Source: Scatosoma sp045124465 (GTDB taxonomy: Bacteria > Bacillota > Clostridia > Christensenellales > Borkfalkiaceae). Taken from it: a DNA stretch of 56,360 nt. Shown piece after piece: positions 23,789 through 31,130 of this stretch. The translations under genes and the position numbers were made by a program. The number at the start of each line of letters is the position of its first letter. The stretch's first letter is position 1. The stretch covers positions 1 to 56,360 of the forward strand of contig JBGVLV010000038.1 of NCBI GenBank assembly GCA_045124465.1, written 5' to 3'. The notes under the pieces were generated by a model. The model was not told the origin of the DNA. It did no database searches and saw nothing but the letters and a program-made list of their open reading frames with translations.

Positions 23789-25023
23789 GTAATCCCGTTT
23801 ACGATCCCTTTCTGATCTTGACGAAGGTGTATTCGGACGGCGCGCACGTGAAACAGGCGATCGCCGAAACGTATATCGAGGAACAGTACCGTTCGCGTAC
23901 GGTCAGGATCGTGTACGGCGTACTCGAAAACGACGGGTATTTCGAATTTTGTATCCGACGTTACGCGCCCAAAGCGCCCAAACTCGCCGTGCGTACCATT
24001 TTGAAAATATCGCTGTATATGCTCTTGTATATGGATAAAAAGAGATATATGGTGACGGATTGCGCCGTTTCGCTTTGTAAAAAGCTCGGAAAATCGGGGG
24101 TGAGCGGGTTCGTCAACGCGTTTTTAAGACGGTTCGACGAAACGGAAGTGAAAAACGCTCTGCCCGCGGGCGACGAGGGCGAGGCGATCGGAGTTTCCTA
24201 TCCGTTATACGCCTATCGGCTGTTGAAAAAGGAATACGGACCGCGCGCGGGCGCGATCGCGGCGGCGAAGAGCGCGGGCGTGTCCGTGCGGTTTGTAAAA
24301 GGCGGGGACGGATATTTGGAACGGGCGCATACGGAAACGCCGTTCTCAAAAAAATACGGGAATTACGTTTTCGAAAATTTCGTCCGCGACGAGGGGTTCG
24401 ACGCGGGCGCGTATACGTTCCAGTCGGTGGGCAGTATCGCGATCTGCGACTGCGTTTCGGCTTGCGAAAACTTGCTCGACGCGTGCGCCGCGCCCGGCGG
24501 GAAATCCGTCCTGCTCGCGGGCAAATGCAAGAACGTCACCTCGTTCGAATTGCACGAACACCGCGTGGAGCTTATACGGCAATACAAGACGAGAATGGGC
24601 GTTTCGAACGTGACCGAATTGAAAAAGGACAGTACGGTATTCGACCCCGACTACGAGGAACGATTCGACGGCGTGCTTTGCGACGTTCCCTGTTCGGGAT
24701 TCGGCACGGTAAGCGAGAACCCCGACGTGAAGATATTCCGAAAAGAGACGGACCTCTCTGCCCTGCACAAAACGCAAGCGGCGATCCTGAACGCCTGTTG
24801 CCGTTACGTGAAAAGGGGCGGCGCGCTGTACTATTCGACCTGTTCGGTATTCGAAAGCGAGAACGACGCCGTCGTCCGTTCGTTTTTGAAAACGCACGCG
24901 GACTTTTGCGTGGCGGAGCTTGACAGCCCGCTCGCCCACGACAGGAAACGTTACGGCTTGCAGTTCCTGCCCGATACGGCATACGGCGCGGGCTTTTACG
25001 TGTGTAAACTTATAAGAACTTAA
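23782..25023 (+). CDS. rsmB: 16S rRNA m5C967 methyltransferase RsmB
   Basis: The 413-residue enzyme has an N-terminal NusB-like helical domain (residues 1-130) and a C-terminal SAM-dependent RNA m5C methyltransferase: LLDACAAPGGKSVLLAG is the SAM site, DVPCSGFGT carries one catalytic Cys and YYSTCSVFESEND the other. The order def-fmt-rsmB-rlmN is conserved in Bacillota. Confidence 0.93.
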   Translation: MLSNPVYDPFLILTKVYSDGAHVKQAIAETYIEEQYRSRTVRIVYGVLENDGYFEFCIRRYAPKAPKLAVRTILKISLYMLLYMDKKRYMVTDCAVSLCKKLGKSGVSGFVNAFLRRFDETEVKNALPAGDEGEAIGVSYPLYAYRLLKKEYGPRAGAIAAAKSAGVSVRFVKGGDGYLERAHTETPFSKKYGNYVFENFVRDEGFDAGAYTFQSVGSIAICDCVSACENLLDACAAPGGKSVLLAGKCKNVTSFELHEHRVELIRQYKTRMGVSNVTELKKDSTVFDPDYEERFDGVLCDVPCSGFGTVSENPDVKIFRKETDLSALHKTQAAILNACCRYVKRGGALYYSTCSVFESENDAVVRSFLKTHADFCVAELDSPLAHDRKRYGLQFLPDTAYGAGFYVCKLIRT

Positions 25024-25035
25024 TTTAGTAAGGGT

Positions 25036-25130
25036 CAAGGGATAACATCCCTTGCGGGAGGTTGAGGGCAGCGCCCTCGCATAAAGCCCCTAAATAAGCA
25101 ACCGCAGGTTGCGCCCTACGCCGTAAGGCG
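25036..25130. repeat. Four consecutive small hairpins upstream of rlmN
   Basis: CAAGGGAT/ATCCCTTG (25036-25054), GAGGGC/GCCCTC (25064-25078), GCAACC/GGTTGC (25098-25112) and CGCC/GGCG (25119-25130) lie in tandem with 3-4-nt loops. No promoter or T-run is seen. It looks like a palindromic intergenic repeat inserted in the operon. Confidence 0.65.
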
Positions 25131-25144
25131 AAAGAAAATAGACT

Positions 25145-26197
25145 ATGAAAAAGATATTACAAGACTTATCCTATGCCGAAACGGAGTCGCTCGTACTCGC
25201 GCTCGGCGAGAAAAAATTCCGCGCCGCGCAGCTTTTCGAGGGGCTTACGCAGGGCAAGGCGATCGAGGAGATCACCTCCCTGTCCAAAGCCTTTAAAGCC
25301 AAGCTTTGCGAGGAATACGAGAACGCGCCCGTCAGGATCAAGGAAACGTTCTACGCGGCGGACGGAACGGAAAAGTACCTGTTCGAATTCGCCGACGGAA
25401 ACCTCGTCGAGGGCGTGTTGATGAAATATAAATACGGCTATACGCAATGCGTTTCCACACAGGTGGGCTGTCGAATGGGCTGTAAATTCTGCGCGTCTAC
25501 GCTCGGCGGGCTTGTCCGCAACCTCACGGCGGGCGAGATACTCTCGCAAATACTGCTCGTAAACGCCCTGCATAAGGACGAGAACAAGGGTCGGGGCGAC
25601 GAGGCGCGGGCGGTGACGAACGTGGTCCTTATGGGCAGCGGCGAACCGCTCGACAACTACGACGAGGTCGTTAAATTTCTACGCAACGCGACCGCGGAAA
25701 AGGGTCTGCGTATCAGCGCGCGGAACATTTCCCTGTCCACGTGCGGGATCGTGCCGAAAATGTACCGTTTGGCGGACGAGGGGATCCCGCTCAATCTCAC
25801 GGTGTCGTTGCACGCGACGGACGACGAAACGCGCGCGCGGGTGATGCCCGTCGCGAAAGCGTATAAGATAGACGAGATACTCAAAGCGTGCGATTACTAT
25901 TTCCGAAAAACGGGTCGGCGGTACTATTTCGAATATACCCTCATCGAGGGCGAGAACTGCGACGAGGAACACGCGGCCGCGCTCGTTTCCCTGCTCAAAG
26001 GCAGACCTTGCCACGTCAACCTCATACGGCTCAACGAGGTCAAGGAACGAACGCTCAAAGCCACGGGCGATAAAGAGGCGTATCGGTTTTTGGGTCGGTT
26101 GGAAAAAGGCGGACTGTCGGCGACCTTGCGCCGTCAGATCGGTTCGGACATCGGCGGGGCGTGCGGACAGCTCCGCGCAAGTTATATCGGAGAATGA
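25145..26197 (+). CDS. rlmN: Dual-specificity rRNA/tRNA adenine-C2 methyltransferase RlmN
   Basis: The 350-residue radical SAM enzyme makes m2A2503 in 23S rRNA and m2A37 in tRNAs. The cluster motif CRMGCKFC is present, as are the VVLMGSGEPLDNYD segment, ISLSTCGIVP and the late GGACGQL with the second catalytic Cys. Length is normal. It is followed directly by rpe, without pppL, prkC or rsgA. Confidence 0.96.
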   Translation: MKKILQDLSYAETESLVLALGEKKFRAAQLFEGLTQGKAIEEITSLSKAFKAKLCEEYENAPVRIKETFYAADGTEKYLFEFADGNLVEGVLMKYKYGYTQCVSTQVGCRMGCKFCASTLGGLVRNLTAGEILSQILLVNALHKDENKGRGDEARAVTNVVLMGSGEPLDNYDEVVKFLRNATAEKGLRISARNISLSTCGIVPKMYRLADEGIPLNLTVSLHATDDETRARVMPVAKAYKIDEILKACDYYFRKTGRRYYFEYTLIEGENCDEEHAAALVSLLKGRPCHVNLIRLNEVKERTLKATGDKEAYRFLGRLEKGGLSATLRRQIGSDIGGACGQLRASYIGE

Positions 26198-26226
26198 AAA
26201 ATACGGAGAAAGGAGAATTACATACT

Positions 26227-26880
26227 ATGAACAATATCAAGATAGCGCCGTCGATACTGTCGGCGGACTTCTCGAAAATGGGCGAGGAAGTAAGCTCGCT
26301 CGAACGTTGCGGCGCGGATATCGTGCATTGCGACGTGATGGACGGCGTGTTCGTCAACAATATCACGTTCGGCATTAAAATGGTCGCGGATATCCGCAAA
26401 CAGACCAAATTGCCCCTCGACTGCCATCTGATGATCGTCCACCCCGAAAAATACGTGGAACGTTTCGCGAAAGCGGGCGCGGATATCATCACCGTGCATT
26501 ACGAAACCTGTCGCGATAACCTGAAAGAGGTACTCGAACTTATCAAATCCACGGGCGTAAAATGCGGCGCGGTCATCAATCCCGACACCCCCGTCGAAAA
26601 GATAGCGGACGTTATCCCTATGTGCGATATGGTGTTGGTGATGAGCGTGTTCCCCGGATTCGGCGGTCAGAAATTCATTCCCGAGGCGCTCGATAAGCTC
26701 CGTCAGGTCAAAGCGATCGTGGCGGCGTGCGGCAAGGATATCGATATCGAGATCGACGGGGGCGTGACCCTCGAAAACGTGGAAACGGTGAAAGCGGCGG
26801 GCGCGAACGTGATCGTCGCGGGCAGCGCGGTGTTCAACGCGCCCGATCGTAAGGCGGCGATCGAGATCTTAAAGGCGTAA
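26227..26880 (+). CDS. rpe: Ribulose-phosphate 3-epimerase
   Basis: The 217-residue TIM-barrel enzyme of the pentose phosphate pathway starts at ATG 26227 (GGAGAA upstream). Metal ligands lie in HCDVMDGVF and DCHLMI, and a catalytic Asp in EIDGG. The phosphate loop is VAGSAVF near the end. Ending a translation operon with rpe is usual in Bacillota. Confidence 0.95.
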   Translation: MNNIKIAPSILSADFSKMGEEVSSLERCGADIVHCDVMDGVFVNNITFGIKMVADIRKQTKLPLDCHLMIVHPEKYVERFAKAGADIITVHYETCRDNLKEVLELIKSTGVKCGAVINPDTPVEKIADVIPMCDMVLVMSVFPGFGGQKFIPEALDKLRQVKAIVAACGKDIDIEIDGGVTLENVETVKAAGANVIVAGSAVFNAPDRKAAIEILKA

Positions 26881-26927
26881 AAAACCTATGAAAATACCGC
26901 TTGCAGGGCGGTAGGGTGCGTAACGAA

Positions 26928-28355
26928 ATGACGACGGAAAAGAGAAGTATCGGGTTCACCGAAGGGAAGATATTCCCGCGATTATTGTTGTTCGTGTTGC
27001 CGATCGTGGCGACAAATCTTTTGCAAACGCTGTATCACGCCGCCGATATGATGGTGGTCAGTCTTTCGGACGAGGCAAACGCCGTCGGTGCGATCGGCAC
27101 GACGGGTTCGTTTATCAACCTCGTCGTCAATATCTTTATCGGGTTCTCCGTGGGTACGAACGTGACCGTCGCGCGGAGTATCGGCGCGGGGGACAGGGAA
27201 GGCGCGCAAAAAGCCGTGCATACCTCTCTGATCATGGCGCTTATGTTCGGCGTGCTCGGCTCGGCGCTCGGTCTGCTCATTTCCCGTCCCGTTCTGACGG
27301 CGATGGGGAATACGGGGAGCTTGCTCGATCTCGCCGTGAGATATACTTATATCTATTTTTGCGGCGTGCCTTTTCTCGCGATAACCAACTATCTCATCGC
27401 CATTTTCCGAGCCAAAGGCGACGCGAAAACGCCGCTCGTCGTGCTGGCGGCGGCGGGGCTACTCAACGTGCTTTTGAATCTGTTCTTCGTCGTCATCGTG
27501 GGACTTTCGGTGGAGGGGGTCGCCTTGGCGACGATGATCTCCAACGTCGCCTCGTTCGTCGTTCTGATTTTCAAGCTTTGGAAGGACAAGGACTATACGA
27601 CGTTCTCGCCGAAAAAACTTCGGATAGACAAAACGGCGTTCAGGAATATTATTTATATCGGTCTGCCCGCGGGCATACAGGGCGCGTTGTTCTCTCTTTC
27701 GAATATGCTCATTCAATCCTCCGTCGTGACGGTGAATAACAACGTTTGTCCGCCCGAAAGCGACTATCAGCCCATCGTCAACGGCAGCGCCGCGGCGGCG
27801 AATATCGAGGGGTTTGTATATACCTCGATGAACGCCGTATATCAAGCCTCTATCACGTTCACGAGCCAGAACGTCGGTGCGAAAAAGCTCGAACGGGTGA
27901 AACCCATTTTGTACAACTGTTATCTGCTTACGACCCTGATCGGACTGATCATGAGTGCGTCCGTGTTTCTGTTCAGAGTGCCGCTGTTGTCGCTGTACGG
28001 CATTACGGCGGGTGAGGCGGGGAGCTTGGAAGAACTCGCGATGCAGACCGCGACAACGCGGTTTTGGTATATCACTCTGCCGTACTTTTTGTGCGGGCTG
28101 ATGGAGGTCGGTTCGGGCGTGCTCCGAGGACTGGGGAAATCGTTGCTTTCCACGAGCATAGCCCTCGTCGGGTCTTGCCTTTTGCGCGTGGTGTGGCTTT
28201 TGACCGTATTCCCGCTCTATCTCACGCTCGAAGTCATCTTCGTCTGCTATCCGATCACGTGGTTTATGACGGCGGCGACTTCGTTCACGGTCATACATAT
28301 ATTGATGGGGAAGATACGCAAAAGAAAATACGCAAACGAGAAAAACCCGACCTGA
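26928..28355 (+). CDS. MATE family multidrug exporter
   Basis: The 475-residue product has twelve hydrophobic segments in two similar halves, as in MATE cation-drug antiporters of the DinF/NorM type. N-terminal features include LFVLPIVATNLLQTLYHAAD and GTTGSFINLVVN. I chose ATG 26928 because the frame further upstream lacks a start with a ribosome binding site. Substrate and coupling ion are unknown. It lies 47 nt after rpe and has its own terminator. Confidence 0.88.
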   Translation: MTTEKRSIGFTEGKIFPRLLLFVLPIVATNLLQTLYHAADMMVVSLSDEANAVGAIGTTGSFINLVVNIFIGFSVGTNVTVARSIGAGDREGAQKAVHTSLIMALMFGVLGSALGLLISRPVLTAMGNTGSLLDLAVRYTYIYFCGVPFLAITNYLIAIFRAKGDAKTPLVVLAAAGLLNVLLNLFFVVIVGLSVEGVALATMISNVASFVVLIFKLWKDKDYTTFSPKKLRIDKTAFRNIIYIGLPAGIQGALFSLSNMLIQSSVVTVNNNVCPPESDYQPIVNGSAAAANIEGFVYTSMNAVYQASITFTSQNVGAKKLERVKPILYNCYLLTTLIGLIMSASVFLFRVPLLSLYGITAGEAGSLEELAMQTATTRFWYITLPYFLCGLMEVGSGVLRGLGKSLLSTSIALVGSCLLRVVWLLTVFPLYLTLEVIFVCYPITWFMTAATSFTVIHILMGKIRKRKYANEKNPT

Positions 28356-28369
28356 ACAGGTCGGGTTTT
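28342..28369. terminator. Terminator after the MATE gene
   Basis: AAAACCCGACCT and AGGTCGGGTTTT pair around GAAC; symmetric, so it can act on both strands. Confidence 0.85.
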
Positions 28370-28381
28370 AAAATGCGTGAT

Positions 28382-28401
28382 AAAAAGCGGAGCTTGTCCG
28401 C
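28382..28401 (-). terminator. Terminator of rpmB
   Basis: On the reverse strand GCGGA, CAAGC and TCCGC form a hairpin followed by TTTTT. Confidence 0.7.
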
Positions 28402-28417
28402 TCATACCCAAAAGATG

Positions 28418-28603
28418 TCAGTCAGCCTTTTTGAGCGTTCTGATGCATCTCGCGCAAACGTAGCCGTTGGTTTCCTTGCCGTCTTCCACGTAGGAAATCT
28501 TCTGAACGTTTACTTTGAAAGTTCTTCTCGTTTTACGGTTGGAGTGGCTGACGTTGTTGCCGGACGCTTGACCCTTACCGCAAATATTGCATACTCTGGA
28601 CAT
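28418..28603 (-). CDS. rpmB: Large ribosomal subunit protein bL28, zinc-binding form
   Basis: The 61-residue protein has CNICGKG near the N-terminus and CARCIR near the C-terminus, the zinc-ribbon type of L28. The middle SHSNRKTRRTFKVNVQ is typical. GGAGGTG precedes the ATG. It is divergent from yloU-yloV-recG, as in Bacillus. Confidence 0.96.
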   Translation of the reverse strand: MSRVCNICGKGQASGNNVSHSNRKTRRTFKVNVQKISYVEDGKETNGYVCARCIRTLKKAD

Positions 28604-28711
28604 ATTGACACCTCCGATTTTGGGATAATTTTGCCGTAGTTCGTCTTGTTACGGTGCTTTCCGCAAAGCGCAAAACCGCCTATACGCAAAGCAAGCATTA
28701 ATAATATAGCA

Positions 28712-28725
28712 TTTCCGCGCGGAAA
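28712..28725. promoter_or_regulatory. 14-bp perfect palindrome upstream of rpmB
   Basis: TTTCCGCGCGGAAA lies about 110 bp upstream of rpmB on the reverse strand, just ahead of a TATATT-like -10. It is a possible operator. Confidence 0.4.
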
Positions 28726-28791
28726 AATCAATCAAAATTGACCCCTAAAAAACAAAAAATAAAAAATATTCGGATTTTTTTGAAAAAGTAC

Positions 28792-28820
28792 TTGCAAAAT
28801 ACGGATAAATAGTGTACAAT
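28792..28820 (+). promoter_or_regulatory. SigA promoter of yloU
   Basis: TTGCAA (28792-28797), 17 bp, TACAAT (28815-28820). Confidence 0.75.
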
Positions 28821-28842
28821 GAAAAGGAACTTGGAGAAAAAT

Positions 28843-29193
28843 ATGGCAGTCAATACAAATAACGCTTACGGCAAAATTTCCATATCAGACCTCGCGATCG
28901 CAAAAGTCGCCTCGCATACCGCGATGGAGGCTTACGGGATCGTGGAAATGGTTTCGCGCCGTTTCACCGACAGTTTGTCCTCGCTTATGAAAAAAGACGG
29001 CGGCGGCAAAGGGATCAAGGTGACGACCTCCGGGAACAGGATCTATATAGACGTATACGTCATTATTAAATACGGCGTGTCCATCAACGCCGTCGCCGAA
29101 TCTTTGAAAGAGGCGATAAAATACAAAGTGGAGGCGTTTACGGGAATGATCGTCGATACCGTCAACGTCAACGTCATCGGCGTAAAACTCTGA
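28843..29193 (+). CDS. Asp23/Gls24 family protein (YloU-like)
   Basis: I take ATG 28843 (TTGGAG upstream), giving 116 residues; the ATG at 28819 overlaps the promoter. The product has the family's ISDLAIAKVASHTAMEAYGIVEM start and the beta-rich middle (IYIDVYVIIKYGVSI). Asp23 proteins are linked to envelope stress, and YloU pairs with the fatty acid kinase-like YloV. A terminator at 29201 separates the two genes here. Confidence 0.9.
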   Translation: MAVNTNNAYGKISISDLAIAKVASHTAMEAYGIVEMVSRRFTDSLSSLMKKDGGGKGIKVTTSGNRIYIDVYVIIKYGVSINAVAESLKEAIKYKVEAFTGMIVDTVNVNVIGVKL

Positions 29194-29200
29194 ATTTATC

Positions 29201-29234
29201 AAAGCGCAGTCGGGTTTGCGATTTGCGCTTTTTT
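29201..29234 (+). terminator. Terminator after yloU
   Basis: AAAGCGCA (29201-29208) pairs with TGCGCTTT (29224-29231), followed by TTT. Confidence 0.75.
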
Positions 29235-29244
29235 GCGTATCGTT

Positions 29245-29336
29245 CCGCAAAAACGTTCCGAAAGGGGATATTTCGGAAAGAAAGGGTGTTTTTGCGGCTC
29301 GCTCCGCGCCCGTTTTGGGGAAAATCGGGGCGGGAG
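29245..29336. repeat. Nested and tandem hairpins in the leader of the YloV gene
   Basis: CCGCAAAAAC (29245-29254) pairs with GTTTTTGCGG (29288-29297), enclosing TTCCGAAA/TTTCGGAA (29256-29263, 29271-29278). A second hairpin follows, with CCCGTTTT and AAAATCGGG inside CTCC...GGAG (about 29302-29336). The long exact arms suggest an RNA structure or a palindromic repeat. Confidence 0.6.
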
Positions 29337-29379
29337 TGGATCGTATTTTTACTAATTAAGAATCAAGGAGCATTATCAA

Positions 29380-31023
29380 ATGCATAAAACAATAACCAGT
29401 ACCGAATTTCGGAAGATGATATTAGTCGGGGCAAAACAGCTCGAAATCAACCGCGCGAAGGTAGACGCGCTCAACGTGTTCCCCGTTCCCGACGGAGATA
29501 CGGGTACGAATATGTCGCTGACGATGCAGTCGGCCGTAAAAGAATTGACGGCTTGCCAGTCCAACGCGTTCGCGGAGGTCTGCAACAGCATTTCCAAAGG
29601 CGCTTTGAAAGGCGCGAGAGGGAACTCGGGCGTTATCCTTTCCCAGATACTCAAAGGTATTTGCTCGGTCGTGGGCAAATGCGAAAAGGAAGTAGATACC
29701 AAAACGTTCGCAAAAGCGATGGAGGCGGGTACGAAAGTCGCCTACGGCGCGGTGTCCGTGCCCAAGGAAGGCACGATACTTACCGTCATTCGTATGATGA
29801 GCGAACACGCCGCGAAGATCGGCGGCAAGAAAAAGAGCTTTGAGGACTTCTTCAAAGACGTCATCGAAGAGGGCGAAAAGGCGCTTGCGCTCACGCCCCA
29901 ACTTCTTCCCGTACTTAAAAAGGCGGGCGTCGTGGACTCGGGCGGCGTCGGTCTTATGACCATTTTCAAAGGTTTTGCCTCCGAGCTTACGGGCGAGGAG
30001 ATCGCGGAAAGCGTCGTCGAGGCGGAAGGCGCGCAGGAAGAATCCGATTTCGGCGACAATTCCAGCATCATCAATATGGACCTCGGCGAGATCCAGTATG
30101 CGTACTGCACCGAGTTCTTCATCATCAATCTGAAAAAGAGCACGACCCTTTCGGCGATAGACCGTTTGCGCGAACGGCTTATGCAAATCGGCGACAGCGT
30201 CATCTGTATCGGCGACCTCGAACTGGTCAAAGTACACGTGCATACCAACCAGCCGGGTAAGGCGCTTACCTACGCTTTGGAACTTGGCGAGCTTGACAGA
30301 CCCAAGATCGAGAATATGCTCGAACAGAACCGTCAGCTCAAAGCCAAGATGGAGGCGGAGAAGAAGGAAATGGGTATGCTCGCGATCTGTACGGGCGCGG
30401 GACTTTCGGACATCTTCCGCGATCTGTCCGTCGACCGTATCATCGAGGGCGGTCAGACGATGAACCCCAGCGCGAGCGACATCGCTACGGCGGCGCAGAA
30501 GATAAACGCGGAGCATATTTTCGTGTTCCCGAACAATAAAAACATCATTTTGGCGGCGGAACAGGCGAAAGCGCTCGTGGAGAACAAGACCATTCACGTT
30601 ATCCCCACCAAGAACGTGCCGCAGGGCTTTGCGGCGGCGCTCGAATTCAATCCCGAAGTGAGCGCGGAAGAAAACAAGACGAATATGATCCACGCGCTCG
30701 ACAACGTGAAAGCGGGTCAAGTCACGTACGCGGTGAGAAACACCTCTCTCAACGGGTTCTCCATCAAGGAAGGGGATATCATCGGTCTGGACGATAAGAA
30801 GATACTTGCCAAATCCCATTCCGTCGAAGAAACGGTCGTCAAACTCATCGGCCGTATGAAAGAGGACTTCCACCAGATGATCACCCTCTACTACGGCGAG
30901 GACGTGAAAGAGGAAGAGGCGCAGGCATTGTGCGAATCGATCGCGGAAAAATACCCCGATTGCGACGTCGATTTCCATAACGGCGGTCAGTCCGTGTACT
31001 ATTATATCCTCTCTCTGGAATAA
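29380..31023 (+). CDS. DAK2-domain protein, fatty acid kinase FakA/YloV type
   Basis: The 547-residue protein has an N-terminal DhaL nucleotide-binding domain (residues 1-200: NVFPVPDGDTGTNMSLTM, GARGNSGVILSQ, DSGGVGL), a middle domain and a C-terminal DegV-like domain. In FakAB, FakA phosphorylates fatty acids bound to DegV-like FakB proteins; the degV gene at 35165 could supply the partner. AAGGAG precedes the start. The order with recG downstream is conserved. Confidence 0.93.
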   Translation: MHKTITSTEFRKMILVGAKQLEINRAKVDALNVFPVPDGDTGTNMSLTMQSAVKELTACQSNAFAEVCNSISKGALKGARGNSGVILSQILKGICSVVGKCEKEVDTKTFAKAMEAGTKVAYGAVSVPKEGTILTVIRMMSEHAAKIGGKKKSFEDFFKDVIEEGEKALALTPQLLPVLKKAGVVDSGGVGLMTIFKGFASELTGEEIAESVVEAEGAQEESDFGDNSSIINMDLGEIQYAYCTEFFIINLKKSTTLSAIDRLRERLMQIGDSVICIGDLELVKVHVHTNQPGKALTYALELGELDRPKIENMLEQNRQLKAKMEAEKKEMGMLAICTGAGLSDIFRDLSVDRIIEGGQTMNPSASDIATAAQKINAEHIFVFPNNKNIILAAEQAKALVENKTIHVIPTKNVPQGFAAALEFNPEVSAEENKTNMIHALDNVKAGQVTYAVRNTSLNGFSIKEGDIIGLDDKKILAKSHSVEETVVKLIGRMKEDFHQMITLYYGEDVKEEEAQALCESIAEKYPDCDVDFHNGGQSVYYYILSLE

Positions 31024-31130
31024 TACGGAATTTTTGCATAAAGCGTATAATTATACACAATAAACGGGATACTGTAAGGCGACGGAGGAGGAAAACTTCG
31101 TCGCTTTGTCATTATAAGTCGGAGATAGAA

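Noticed and set aside
26888..26914. Eight-codon leader peptide MKIPLAGR before the MATE gene
   Set aside because: No ribosome binding site and no attenuator hairpin follows.
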